This document shows, piece by piece, positions 1 to 7,629 of a stretch of DNA of 13,460 nucleotides. The position numbers and the translations under genes are program-made. Every line of letters begins with the position of its first letter. The first letter of the stretch is position 1. Origin of the DNA: an uncultured Helicobacter sp. (GTDB lineage Bacteria; Campylobacterota; Campylobacteria; Campylobacterales; Helicobacteraceae); the NCBI GenBank assembly GCA_947179285.1, contig CAMXAV010000003.1:1-13460 (forward strand), written 5' to 3'. A model generated the notes under the pieces. That model ran no database searches. It was not told the origin of the DNA and saw only the letters and a list, made by a program, of their open reading frames with translations.

Positions 1-52
1 GAGGTGCGACTTTAGTCGCACTCATTAATATGTGCGGTTAAAACCGCACCTC
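1..52. repeat. Double-hairpin palindromic element, left copy
   Basis: Two short perfect hairpins lie in tandem: 4-11 pairs with 14-21, and 32-39 pairs with 42-49. The ends are also complementary (gaggtgcg at 1-8 with cgcacctc at 45-52), so the unit can fold as one cruciform or as two stem-loops. A related copy in the same orientation lies at 12851-12917, with an identical first hairpin and a degenerate second one. The element begins at the window edge and may extend further left. It looks like a small dispersed intergenic repeat; no coding potential is seen. Confidence 0.75.
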
Positions 53-85
53 CAAAAAATATGCAGAATCACAAAAGATTCCATG

Positions 86-188
86 TGTCATTGCGAGCTC
101 GCGCACGCGAGCGTGGCAATCAACGAGCAAAGAATCCCAAGTGAGCATTCAAAGACGGTGGATTGCTTCGCTTGCGCTCGCAATGACA
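86..188. repeat. About 100-nt palindromic repeat A, left copy
   Basis: The unit is bounded by a perfect 12-nt terminal inverted repeat (tgtcattgcgag at 86-97, ctcgcaatgaca at 177-188). Internal segments gcaatc (near 115-120) and gattgc (161-166) also pair, so most of the unit can fold back. A copy in the same orientation, alike along nearly its whole length, lies at 13108-13206. The style (tcattgcgag...ctcgcaatga) is that of a non-coding dispersed repeat, possibly a MITE or REP-like element. The short open frames crossing it on both strands are best read as chance products of the palindrome. Confidence 0.75.
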
Positions 189-218
189 GATAGCGGGATT
201 CTCAAACAAGATTCCATT

Positions 219-277
219 TGTCATTCTGAAGCCGCTTTGCGGCTGAAGAATCTCGATGTTTCGCTTTGTAACATGAC
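219..277. repeat. Short palindromic repeat B, left copy
   Basis: Ends gtcat (220-224) and atgac (273-277) are inverted repeats, and an internal hairpin agccgc-ttt-gcggct spans 230-244. The right half (gatgtttcgc...aacatgac, 255-277) recurs at about 13051-13074. It belongs to the same kind of non-coding palindromic DNA as the adjacent repeats. Nothing else recognisable is seen between it and about 410. Confidence 0.6.
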
Positions 278-410
278 GCCTGATATTAGCCCACCGCCTA
301 AACGCTCTCCACAACAGAGAAGAATCATCTTGCAATAGCAATATCAACCGCGCATCACAACAAGAATCACATCTCAAACGCGTCTAAGCCGCGCTTCCGA
401 GCAACAACGC

Positions 411-428
411 GAATCGCATTTGCGATTC
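411..428. promoter_or_regulatory. Inverted repeat upstream of napA, possible operator
   Basis: gaatcgca (411-418) and tgcgattc (421-428) form a perfect 8-bp inverted repeat around a 2-nt centre, starting 82 nt before the napA ATG and just upstream of the candidate -10 box. Position and symmetry would fit a regulator site, but it does not match an FNR, Fur or other consensus that I can name. It may simply be part of the repeat-rich DNA to its left. Confidence 0.25.
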
Positions 429-458
429 CAAGAGGTAGACTTTTAAAACGAAAAACGA

Positions 459-464
459 TACAAT
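459..464 (+). promoter_or_regulatory. Candidate -10 box for the nap operon
   Basis: tacaat at 459-464 follows an A/T-rich stretch (441-455), which is the usual look of a sigma-70 promoter in Campylobacterota, where -35 boxes are weak or absent. A second tacaat at 471-476 is an alternative but would leave a very short leader. A good Shine-Dalgarno sequence (aaggag within 481-487) precedes the napA ATG at 493. This is a motif-only assignment. Confidence 0.35.
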
Positions 465-492
465 AGCAGGTACAATCTTCAAAGGAGACAAA

Positions 493-3276
493 ATGACCAG
501 ACGGGATTTTATCAAAAATACCGCTGTGTGCGCCGCAGCGGGCGTGGCGGGAATGAACGTTCCCCAAAGCCTCGAAGCCGCACCAGCCGGAACAAAATGG
601 ACATGGGACAAGGCGACATGCCGATTCTGTGGCACAGGCTGTGGGATTCTGATTGCGCGTGAAAACGACAAAATCGTTGCCGTGAAGGGCGACCCCGAAG
701 CCCCCGTGAATCGCGGGCTTAACTGCATTAAGGGCTACTTTAATGCCAAGATTATGTACGGCGAAGACCGCCTCGCAACGCCCCTTTTGCGCGTGAATGC
801 CGCAGGCGAGTTCGACAAACAAGGCAAGTTCCAACCCATTAGCTGGCAAAGAGCCTTTGACGAAATGGAAAAACATGCCAAAAAAGCTTTCAACGAGCTT
901 GGCACATCGGGAATCGGCGTTTTTGGTAGCGGGCAATACACAATCCCCGAGGGCTACACAGCTGTGAAGCTCATCAAGGGCGGATTCCGCAGCAACAACA
1001 TCGACCCAAATGCGCGCCATTGTATGGCAAGCGCTGTTGTGGCGTTTATGCAAACCTTTGGCGTGGACGAGCCTAGCGGCTGTTACGATGACATCGAATA
1101 CACCGATACAATCATCACATGGGGCGCAAATATGGCAGAGATGCACCCAATCCTTTGGGCACGCGTGAGCGACCGCAAGCTAAGCGCGCCCGAGAAGGTT
1201 CGCGTTGTGAATCTTAGCACCTATTCAACACGCACAAGCAACCTTGCCGATACCGAAATCATCTTCAGACCCAGCACCGACCTCGCGATTTGGAACTACA
1301 TCGCACGCGAAATCGTCTATAACCACCCCGAGGCAATGGACAAAAACTTCGTGGAAAAACACTGCATCTTCACGACAGGCTATGCCGACATCGGCTATGG
1401 CATGCGCGCCAACCCCAACCACCCCAAATTCAAAGCCTCTGAAAGAGACACAGTCGCCAAAGAAAACAAGATTGTGCTTGACGAACAAGAGGCAAAGGCG
1501 CTTGCCTATTTGGGCGTGAAAGCGGGCGACACCTTCGAGATGAAGCACCAAGACAACGCGACAGACCATTGGGAGATTAGCTTTGAAGACTTCAAAAAAG
1601 GGCTTGAGCCCTACACGCTCGACTATGTCGCCGAAGTCGCCAAGGGCGATGACAACGAGAGCATCGAATCTTTCAAGGCAAAATTGCAAGAGTTGGCAAA
1701 TCTCTATATCGAAAAGTCTCGCAAAGTCGTGAGCTTCTGGACGATGGGATTCAACCAACACACACGCGGCACATGGGTCAACGAACAAGCCTATATGGTA
1801 CATTTCTTGCTTGGCAAACAATCCCAACCCGGCAACGGCGCATTCAGCCTCACAGGGCAACCAAGCGCATGCGGCACAGCGCGCGAAGTCGGGACATTCT
1901 CGCATCGTCTGCCCGCCGATATGGTTGTGGGCAACCCCAAACACCGCGAAATCACCGAAAAAATCTGGAAATTGCCCGCCAAGACGCTCAACCCAAAACC
2001 CGGCGCGCACTATATGAAGATTATGCGCGACCTTGAAGACGGCAAAATCAAATTCATCTGGGTACAAGTCAACAACCCATGGCAAAACAGCGCGAACGCG
2101 AACCACTGGATTGAAGCCGCGCGCAAAATGGACAACTTCATCGTTGTGAGCGATTCCTACCCCGGAATCAGCGCCAAAGTCGCCGACTTGATTCTACCCT
2201 GTGCGATGATTTATGAAAAATGGGGCGCATACGGCAACGCCGAGCGCCGCACACAGCATTGGAAGCAACAAGTAACACCTTATGGCGATGCGATGAGCGA
2301 CACATGGCAGATGATTGAGTTCTCGAAACGATTCAAGCTCAAAGAAGTTTGGGGCGAAACAAAAGTCGATGAGCAGCTCACACTCCCAAGCGTCTTGGAC
2401 GAAGCGAAAAAAATGGGATACAGCGAAGAGGACACACTCTTTGATGTTTTGTTTGCCAACAAAGATGCCAAGAAATTCGACACAAAAGCTGCCGTGCTCA
2501 AGGGCGCTCCAAATACCGAAGTCTTTGGCGATAAACGCAAAGTCGTTGGCAGCGATGGCAAAACGTTCGAGGGCTATGGATTCTTTGTGCAAAAATATTT
2601 GTGGGAAGAATACCGACAATTTGGCGTGGGGCATGGGCATGACCTTGCGCCTTTCGAGGCATACCATGGCAAGGCACGCGGTTTGCGCTGGCCTGTCGTG
2701 AATGGCAAAGAAACGCTTTGGCGATTCAACACCAAATATGATTATTATGCCAAAAAAGCAGCGCCCAATTCGGATTATGCCTTCTATGGCGCAGCCGACA
2801 AAGCCTTGCAACGTGGCGACTTGACAGGTCCTACCACAGAAGAAAAATTCCCGCTCACAAACAAGGTCAAGATTTTCTTCCGCCCATTCATGAAAGCGCC
2901 CGAGCGCCCCGATTCCAACTATCCACTCTGGCTTTGCACAGGGCGCGTGCTCGAGCATTGGCATAGCGGAACGATGACAATGCGCGTTCCCGAGCTCTAC
3001 CGCGCTGTGCCCGAGGCATTGTGCTATATGAACGAGGAAGACGCCAAGAAATTCTCCGTTGGGCAAGGCGACTTGGTTTGGGTCGAAAGCAGACGCGGCA
3101 GAGTCAAGGCGCGAGTCGACCTTCGCGGGCGCAACAAGCCACCTGTGGGGCTCATTTATGTACCTTGGTTTGATGAAAATGTGTTCATCAACAAAGTAAC
3201 ACTTGACGCAACATGTCCTCTTAGCAAAGAAACGGACTTTAAAAAATGTGCAGTCAAAATCACGAAAGCAAGCTAG
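493..3276 (+). CDS. napA: Periplasmic nitrate reductase, catalytic subunit NapA
   Basis: This is the catalytic subunit that reduces nitrate to nitrite in the periplasm, using one [4Fe-4S] cluster and a bis-MGD molybdenum cofactor. The N-terminus carries a Tat signal (TRRDFIK, residues 2-8, then an Ala/Gly-rich segment). The cluster ligands are C43, C46, C50 and C78 (CX2CX3CX27C), and K80 is the conserved lysine expected between cluster and pterin. C177 in NARHCMAS is the predicted Mo ligand. At 927 aa it matches the long epsilonproteobacterial NapA type and is longer than enterobacterial NapA (about 830). The start is supported by aaggag 6 nt upstream and by the position of the Tat motif. It leads the nap operon, and its 3' end overlaps napG by 31 nt. 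No damage is seen. The family and role are secure. Confidence 0.98.
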   Translation: MTRRDFIKNTAVCAAAGVAGMNVPQSLEAAPAGTKWTWDKATCRFCGTGCGILIARENDKIVAVKGDPEAPVNRGLNCIKGYFNAKIMYGEDRLATPLLRVNAAGEFDKQGKFQPISWQRAFDEMEKHAKKAFNELGTSGIGVFGSGQYTIPEGYTAVKLIKGGFRSNNIDPNARHCMASAVVAFMQTFGVDEPSGCYDDIEYTDTIITWGANMAEMHPILWARVSDRKLSAPEKVRVVNLSTYSTRTSNLADTEIIFRPSTDLAIWNYIAREIVYNHPEAMDKNFVEKHCIFTTGYADIGYGMRANPNHPKFKASERDTVAKENKIVLDEQEAKALAYLGVKAGDTFEMKHQDNATDHWEISFEDFKKGLEPYTLDYVAEVAKGDDNESIESFKAKLQELANLYIEKSRKVVSFWTMGFNQHTRGTWVNEQAYMVHFLLGKQSQPGNGAFSLTGQPSACGTAREVGTFSHRLPADMVVGNPKHREITEKIWKLPAKTLNPKPGAHYMKIMRDLEDGKIKFIWVQVNNPWQNSANANHWIEAARKMDNFIVVSDSYPGISAKVADLILPCAMIYEKWGAYGNAERRTQHWKQQVTPYGDAMSDTWQMIEFSKRFKLKEVWGETKVDEQLTLPSVLDEAKKMGYSEEDTLFDVLFANKDAKKFDTKAAVLKGAPNTEVFGDKRKVVGSDGKTFEGYGFFVQKYLWEEYRQFGVGHGHDLAPFEAYHGKARGLRWPVVNGKETLWRFNTKYDYYAKKAAPNSDYAFYGAADKALQRGDLTGPTTEEKFPLTNKVKIFFRPFMKAPERPDSNYPLWLCTGRVLEHWHSGTMTMRVPELYRAVPEALCYMNEEDAKKFSVGQGDLVWVESRRGRVKARVDLRGRNKPPVGLIYVPWFDENVFINKVTLDATCPLSKETDFKKCAVKITKAS

Positions 3277-4007
3277 AACGGCGCACGTTCTTGCAAAATG
3301 CGCTCAAAGGCGCGGCGTTGTGCGTTGCCGGCGGCTTTTTGACCGACATGGCGCTTAGCGCTGGGAAAGACCATTATTCTCTGCGCCCGCCGGGGGCAGA
3401 AGAATCGGAGCGATTCTATTCACTCTGCGTGCGCTGCGGGCTTTGTGTCGAGGCTTGCCCTTATGACACGCTCAAGCTCGCCAAGCTGTTCGATTCCGCC
3501 CCGATTGGCACGCCCTTTTACGAGGCACGCGAGATTCCATGCTATCTCTGCCCCGACTTGCCATGCGTGCGAGAATGCCCGACCAACGCGCTCGACAAGA
3601 GCCACCTCAAGGTGCAAAAGCCTATCGAGGAGCTCAAAATGGGAATCGCCGTGCTCGATTCCGCCTTTTGCCTCGCGCATTGGGGCATACAATGCGATGC
3701 ATGCTATCGCGTCTGCCCGCTGATTGACAGGGCACTCAAGATTGAGCAAAAGCGCAACGAGAAAACAGGCAAACACGCGTTGTTGCTGCCTGTGGTGGAT
3801 AACGAAGTCTGTGTGGGCTGCGGGCTGTGCGAACATGCCTGCATCACCGAAAAGCCCTCAATCCGCGTTTTGCCGCGCGAGTTTGTGCTAGGCGCTGTGG
3901 CAGAGCACTATCTCAAGCAAGAGCGCCCTGTCGAAAGTGCGCCCGGCTCGCCCGCGCCCAAGCCACGCAACAAAGCGCAAAACTATTTGAATGAGGAATT
4001 GCTATGA
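3246..4007 (+). CDS. napG: Ferredoxin-type quinol dehydrogenase component NapG
   Basis: NapG is a periplasmic polyferredoxin that, with NapH, carries electrons from menaquinol toward NapB/NapA. The protein starts with a Tat motif (ERRTFLQ, residues 11-17) and a hydrophobic stretch, so it is probably exported folded. Four [4Fe-4S] sites are visible: C61/C64/C67/C71, C99/C102/C107/C111, C142/C150/C153/C157 and C189/C192/C195/C199. Length (253 aa) is normal for the family. The ATG at 3246 lies inside napA (31-nt overlap); no other ATG lies before the Tat motif, so this start is preferred although its ribosome binding site is weak. The tail after about residue 225 is Pro/Ala/Lys-rich and poorly defined. 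The last codons form an ATGA overlap with napH, which suggests coupled translation. Confidence 0.96.
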   Translation: MCSQNHESKLERRTFLQNALKGAALCVAGGFLTDMALSAGKDHYSLRPPGAEESERFYSLCVRCGLCVEACPYDTLKLAKLFDSAPIGTPFYEAREIPCYLCPDLPCVRECPTNALDKSHLKVQKPIEELKMGIAVLDSAFCLAHWGIQCDACYRVCPLIDRALKIEQKRNEKTGKHALLLPVVDNEVCVGCGLCEHACITEKPSIRVLPREFVLGAVAEHYLKQERPVESAPGSPAPKPRNKAQNYLNEELL

Positions 4008-4771
4008 AATACTTGCTATTGCGGCGCTGTTGCCAATTTCTCATCATCGCGCTGTTTATGAGTGGTGTTTTTGTGGGCAACCTTAGTAGCTCAAAGCTCT
4101 TCAACACGATTCCGCTTAGCGACCCTTTCGCCGCGTTGCAAATCGTGCTTGCGAGCTTGAGCATTAGCTTCACGCTCTTCATCGGCGCTGTGATTGTGCT
4201 TGTGCTCTATGCGCTCTTGGGGCGCGTGTTTTGCGCGTGGGTCTGCCCTGTGAATCTCATCACCGATTTTGCCGCATGGCTTCGCGCCAAGCTCGGTGTG
4301 CAAGGCAGATTCCTAAACCTCAACAAAAACCTGCGCTTCATCTTGCTTGGGCTGTTCTTGTTGCTCTCGCTTCTGCTTTCGATGCCCGCGTTTGAGGCGG
4401 TGAGCTTCATCGGCATTATCCAGCGCGGAATCCTCTTTGGCGGCGTTTCGTGGCTGTTTGTGGCGCTTGTGATTCTATGCCTCGACATTTGGGGCGCGCC
4501 CCGCGCGACATGCTCGCATATCTGCCCGCTTGGCGCATTCTATGCACTGCTTGGCAAAAAGGCGTTGCTCAAAGTCCACTACAATCGCGAAAAATGCACC
4601 AAATGCATGCGCTGCGTGCAAATCTGCCCCGAAAAGCAGGTCTTGTGGATGGTCGGCAAAGAATCAGCGAATGTGTGCAGCGGCGAATGCCTCCGCTGTG
4701 CACGCTGCATTGATGTGTGCAACGATGATGCACTCAATTTTAATCTTGTAACCTTAGGAGAGAAAAAATGA
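4004..4771 (+). CDS. napH: Membrane quinol dehydrogenase component NapH
   Basis: NapH is the membrane partner of NapG and the likely menaquinol oxidation site. Hydrophobic segments lie at about residues 10-28, 48-73, 110-128 and 138-162, fitting four membrane helices. Two CX3CP motifs follow helices (C77-C81 in CAWVCP, C170-C174 in CSHICP), a NapH/NosR-type signature. The C-terminal cytoplasmic part has two [4Fe-4S] sites: C198/C201/C204/C208 and C229/C232/C235/C239, with an additional C225. Length is 255 aa. A good aggaa ribosome site precedes the ATG, which overlaps the napG stop as ATGA. With no napC in the window, NapGH is the only visible electron input to this Nap system. Confidence 0.96.
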   Translation: MKYLLLRRCCQFLIIALFMSGVFVGNLSSSKLFNTIPLSDPFAALQIVLASLSISFTLFIGAVIVLVLYALLGRVFCAWVCPVNLITDFAAWLRAKLGVQGRFLNLNKNLRFILLGLFLLLSLLLSMPAFEAVSFIGIIQRGILFGGVSWLFVALVILCLDIWGAPRATCSHICPLGAFYALLGKKALLKVHYNREKCTKCMRCVQICPEKQVLWMVGKESANVCSGECLRCARCIDVCNDDALNFNLVTLGEKK

Positions 4772-5301
4772 AAACAAAACTTTTGATGTTGGGCGCACTC
4801 GCCCTCTTTGTTGGCTGTGGAGAGCCAACGACTAGCGATGCGAATACAGACAATTCTGTCGGTATGGCAACCTTGCGCACCGTGGATTTGTTGAACGAAA
4901 ACGGCGTTGTTTTGAGCACATCACAATACATCGGAACATCGCCCGGCGAATCGGCAAAATTTGAGCGCTCGTTTGAGAACGCTCCGCCGCTCATCTCGCA
5001 TAGTGTCGAAGGGCTCGTGCCAATTACGGCAGACAACAACCAATGCGCCGTCTGCCACGACAAGTCGATTGCCGAAGGGACTGGCGCAACACCGATTCCA
5101 GCCTCGCACTATGTTCGACTTCGCACCCTCAAGCGCACAGGCGATGCTGTGAGCAGCGAGCGATTCAACTGCACACAATGCCATGTGCCCCAAAGCGATG
5201 CGAAAATCGCGGTTGGCAACAGCTTCCGCCCAAGCTTTAGCAAAGAATCGCTCAAAAGCAGCTCGAATCTTCTCGATGTGCTCAACGAAGGCGTGAAATG
5301 A
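4768..5301 (+). CDS. napB: Di-haem cytochrome c subunit NapB of nitrate reductase
   Basis: NapB is the electron-transfer subunit that passes electrons to NapA in the periplasm. Two c-type haem motifs are present, CAVCH (C93-C96-H97) and CTQCH (C135-C138-H139). The probable distal haem ligands are H78 in PPLISHSV and H114 in ASHY, both in the usual NapB sequence context. The N-terminus is a short signal peptide, MKTKLLMLGALALFVGCGE, ending in a lipobox-like FVGC with C17, so this NapB may be lipid-anchored; position -3 is Phe, which is unusual for a lipobox. The start is supported by taggag about 7 nt upstream and the ATGA overlap with napH. It is 177 aa long and overlaps napD by ATGA. Confidence 0.95.
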   Translation: MKTKLLMLGALALFVGCGEPTTSDANTDNSVGMATLRTVDLLNENGVVLSTSQYIGTSPGESAKFERSFENAPPLISHSVEGLVPITADNNQCAVCHDKSIAEGTGATPIPASHYVRLRTLKRTGDAVSSERFNCTQCHVPQSDAKIAVGNSFRPSFSKESLKSSSNLLDVLNEGVK

Positions 5302-5642
5302 ACATTTCAAGCGTGCTGCTCACCACAAAAACAGAGACAGCCGATTCTCTATGCGAGCGCATAGCCGCAACGCCTTGTTGCAGCGTTGCGCTGCGTGAGA
5401 AAGCTGCGGTTGGTGAAAAGATTGTCGCATTGATTGAAGCCCCCGACCTCGAAAGCGGCGTGGGGGCTTACCAAACGCTCGAAAAGCTGCCCGATGTAAC
5501 AAGCATTGCAATGGTTTTTGCGTATGATGATTGCGCCGGAGATATGGACGCACTCAATCCAAATATCGCCCAAGAGACGCTCAACAAGCAACAAAAAGCC
5601 GAAGAGATTACCTATTTTGGCGCGATTGCGCAAAAGCTCTAG
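5298..5642 (+). CDS. napD: NapD, cytoplasmic chaperone for NapA maturation
   Basis: NapD binds the twin-arginine signal peptide of NapA and holds export back until the molybdenum cofactor is inserted. The 114-aa product opens with MNISSVLLTT and keeps the small ferredoxin-like fold pattern: an IVALIEA strand near residues 41-47, then LPDVTSIAMVFAYDD (residues 63-77). The region after residue 80 is a charged tail that carries little family signal. The start overlaps the napB stop as ATGA, and an aaggcg precedes it. It is the last gene of the operon. In Wolinella and Campylobacter napL sits just before napD; here there is no room for it. Confidence 0.9.
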   Translation: MNISSVLLTTKTETADSLCERIAATPCCSVALREKAAVGEKIVALIEAPDLESGVGAYQTLEKLPDVTSIAMVFAYDDCAGDMDALNPNIAQETLNKQQKAEEITYFGAIAQKL

Positions 5643-5681
5643 CAGCAGCTGCCTCATTTTATTTTTTAAGAAATCCTAGTA

Positions 5682-5687
5682 TATAAT
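5682..5687 (+). promoter_or_regulatory. Candidate -10 box for the Na/Pi cotransporter gene
   Basis: A consensus tataat at 5682-5687 lies in the 78-nt gap between napD and the transporter, preceded by a T-rich stretch (5657-5667) typical of Campylobacterota promoters. A clear ribosome site, aggag at 5708-5712, follows. This suggests that the transporter is transcribed separately from nap, although read-through cannot be excluded because no convincing terminator follows napD. Confidence 0.5.
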
Positions 5688-5720
5688 CGCGATTCTTTGT
5701 TTCGTATAGGAGAAAGCGCA

Positions 5721-7478
5721 ATGCGTAGTATTATCTTGGTTCTTGTTTTTGGTGTGTTGGGATTCTTGTTCTACGAATCCAACTCATTTTTGGGCGCATG
5801 CTCGGGGATTGCTATCTTTCTCTATGGTGTCATGTGCCTCAAAAACGGCTTCAATGCGTTTAGCACATTCATCGAACGCGTGTTGAAAAAATGGGCAAAC
5901 ACGGTCAGCAAAAGCCTCATTTTTGGCGCTGTGTCGACAATGATTATGCAAAGCAGCGGGCTTGTGTCTGTGCTTGCCATCAGCTTCCTCGCCGCAGGCT
6001 TCATCACGCTCGCGCAAGGAATCGGCATTATCTTTGGCGCAAATGTCGGAACGACCGTTGTCGCGTGGGTGATTGCGGGCGCTGGGGTGAAGTTTGATGT
6101 CTCGTCTGTAACAATGCCCCTGCTCGTTTTTGGCGTGATTTTGCAACTGCAAAACTCGAGCAACTGCAAGGCGCTAGGCTCGATTCTCTGCGGTGTCGGG
6201 TTTTTCTTTTTGGGAATCCATTTCTTAAAAGACGGCTTTAACGAGCTCAAAGACACGGTTGACATCGCACAATATGGGCAGATTGGCGGAATCGGCGGCG
6301 TGCTGCTGTTCGTGTTCATCGGAATGATTCTTACCGTTGTGATGCAAAGCAGCAACGCGAGCCTGCTTGTCGCGATTACGATTCTCGCGGCGGGGCAGAT
6401 GAGCTACGAGAACACATTGGGCTTTGCGATTGGCTCAAACATCGGTAGCACCGTGATGGCAATCATCGGTTCTTTGGGCGTGAATGTCGCGGGCAAGCGG
6501 CTTGCGGCGGCGCACCTGCTGTTCAATAGCGTAACGGCGATTGTCGCTGTCGTGTTCTTGCACCAATTCATGGTCGCTGTGCTCTTCTTGTGCAACGCTG
6601 TGGGAATCGCAGACGATGATTATATCTTGCAAGTCTCGATGTTCCACACACTCTTTAACATTGTCGGAATCGCGCTCATGATGCCCTTTGTGCATAAAAT
6701 GGTCGCGTTCTTGGAGCGAATCATCGTCGACAAAAAGGCGAAAGAATATGCGCCCAAGTTCATCAACGATGCGATTGTGCAATACCCCGACACAGCGATT
6801 GAGGCGCTTCGGAACGAGATGGAACATCTCTATGACAATTGCTTCAAGATTCTTGCATACGCGATTGGCTTTAACCCCCAACAAATCCAATCACAAACGC
6901 CCTTCAAAGACATCATCGCGCAAAAGAAGCTGTATGCCGAGCAGGTGAATATCGAGGAGCTCTACAAGCAAAGCGCGAAGAGCCTCTTTGACGCAATGTT
7001 TGATTTTGCGACAACGGCGCAAACATATATTAACGAATCCGAGCAGATGAACGAGATGCACCATATCAAAATCGCGGCGCGGCGCGCGGTGGAATCGATT
7101 CACCAGCTCAAGATGTTGCACAAAAACCTCAAAGAAGCCACGAAATCTTCGAATCAGTTCTTGGTGGACATCTATAATGGAATCCGTATCGACCTCGGCG
7201 AGCTCTTGCGCAGTATCGAAAACCTCGACAACAGCACAGAGGAAAACATTCAGCTCATTCTCGCAAGCATTGCGAAGGGCTCGAAGATGCTCGATGAAGC
7301 CGATGATAACGCGATTGCAAAGGTCGAAAGCCTGATACAAGACAAAAAAATCACCGCCGCAAACGCGTCTTCGATTCTCAACGACATCGACACCACGAAC
7401 AAAATCAGCAAAGACTTGCTCGTGATGACCAAACATCTCTATGCCGTACATATAGCAGACGAAGCGCCCAACACCTAG
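5721..7478 (+). CDS. Na+/phosphate cotransporter family protein with C-terminal PhoU-like domain
   Basis: This is an inner-membrane protein of the NptA/YjbB type (Na/Pi-cotransporter II related), expected to move phosphate together with sodium. The membrane part (about residues 1-330) contains the duplicated family motif: QSSG (77-80) with GANVGTT (107-113), and QSSN (209-212) with GSNIGST (239-245). From about residue 350 the protein is soluble, helical and charged, as in the PhoU-like domain fused to many members; its role is probably regulatory. ATG 5721 is chosen because aggag lies 8 nt upstream; a TTG at 5697 would add eight residues but has no ribosome site and would begin close to the predicted transcription start. 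The product is 585 aa. Substrate is inferred from family; direction of transport is not shown by sequence. Confidence 0.85.
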   Translation: MRSIILVLVFGVLGFLFYESNSFLGACSGIAIFLYGVMCLKNGFNAFSTFIERVLKKWANTVSKSLIFGAVSTMIMQSSGLVSVLAISFLAAGFITLAQGIGIIFGANVGTTVVAWVIAGAGVKFDVSSVTMPLLVFGVILQLQNSSNCKALGSILCGVGFFFLGIHFLKDGFNELKDTVDIAQYGQIGGIGGVLLFVFIGMILTVVMQSSNASLLVAITILAAGQMSYENTLGFAIGSNIGSTVMAIIGSLGVNVAGKRLAAAHLLFNSVTAIVAVVFLHQFMVAVLFLCNAVGIADDDYILQVSMFHTLFNIVGIALMMPFVHKMVAFLERIIVDKKAKEYAPKFINDAIVQYPDTAIEALRNEMEHLYDNCFKILAYAIGFNPQQIQSQTPFKDIIAQKKLYAEQVNIEELYKQSAKSLFDAMFDFATTAQTYINESEQMNEMHHIKIAARRAVESIHQLKMLHKNLKEATKSSNQFLVDIYNGIRIDLGELLRSIENLDNSTEENIQLILASIAKGSKMLDEADDNAIAKVESLIQDKKITAANASSILNDIDTTNKISKDLLVMTKHLYAVHIADEAPNT

Positions 7479-7492
7479 AATCCCCTCCGCCT

Positions 7493-7540
7493 GCCCCCCA
7501 CGCACGCGCGCTGGGGGGCTTGCCTCTTTGCCCTCTTTTT
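7493..7540 (+). terminator. Intrinsic terminator after the Na/Pi cotransporter gene
   Basis: gcccccc (7493-7499) pairs with ggggggc (7513-7519); the a7500-t7512 pair extends the stem and the GC-rich loop can pair further. A pyrimidine-rich tail ending in a run of T follows (to about 7541). The hairpin begins 14 nt after the stop codon and separates this gene from the sigma-54 promoter of the flagellin. Confidence 0.75.
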
Positions 7541-7572
7541 TCTCGCAATTTTTCCCCATCACTTGCCAAAAG

Positions 7573-7588
7573 TGGAACGCTCTTTGCT
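7573..7588 (+). promoter_or_regulatory. Sigma-54 (RpoN) promoter of flaB
   Basis: tggaac (7573-7578) and ttgct (7584-7588) match the -24/-12 consensus, with GG at 7574-7575 and GC at 7586-7587 separated by exactly 10 nt. The start of transcription is expected near 7599, leaving a leader of about 30 nt with aaagg before the ATG. In Helicobacter, sigma-54 with the FlgR/FlgS system drives the middle flagellar class, including flaB, whereas flaA uses sigma-28. This promoter therefore supports the flaB identification. Confidence 0.85.
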
Positions 7589-7629
7589 TCTAGTTCTGTA
7601 ACATCTAAACTCATGCAAAGGATGCTATT

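Noticed and set aside
120..377. Open frames on both strands in the left non-coding region (85 aa on -, 65 aa on +).
   Set aside because: They run through palindromic repeats that recur at 13108-13206, have no ribosome site and resemble no family; the frame does not persist between repeat copies.
1225..3066. Long minus-strand open frames inside napA (293 and 290 aa).
   Set aside because: They lie antisense to a fully conserved gene and their Cys/His/Phe-rich products look like shadows of its codon bias.
5643..5670. Intrinsic terminator after napD.
   Set aside because: A T-rich stretch is present, but the preceding gcagctgc palindrome has no loop and no stable stem can be drawn.
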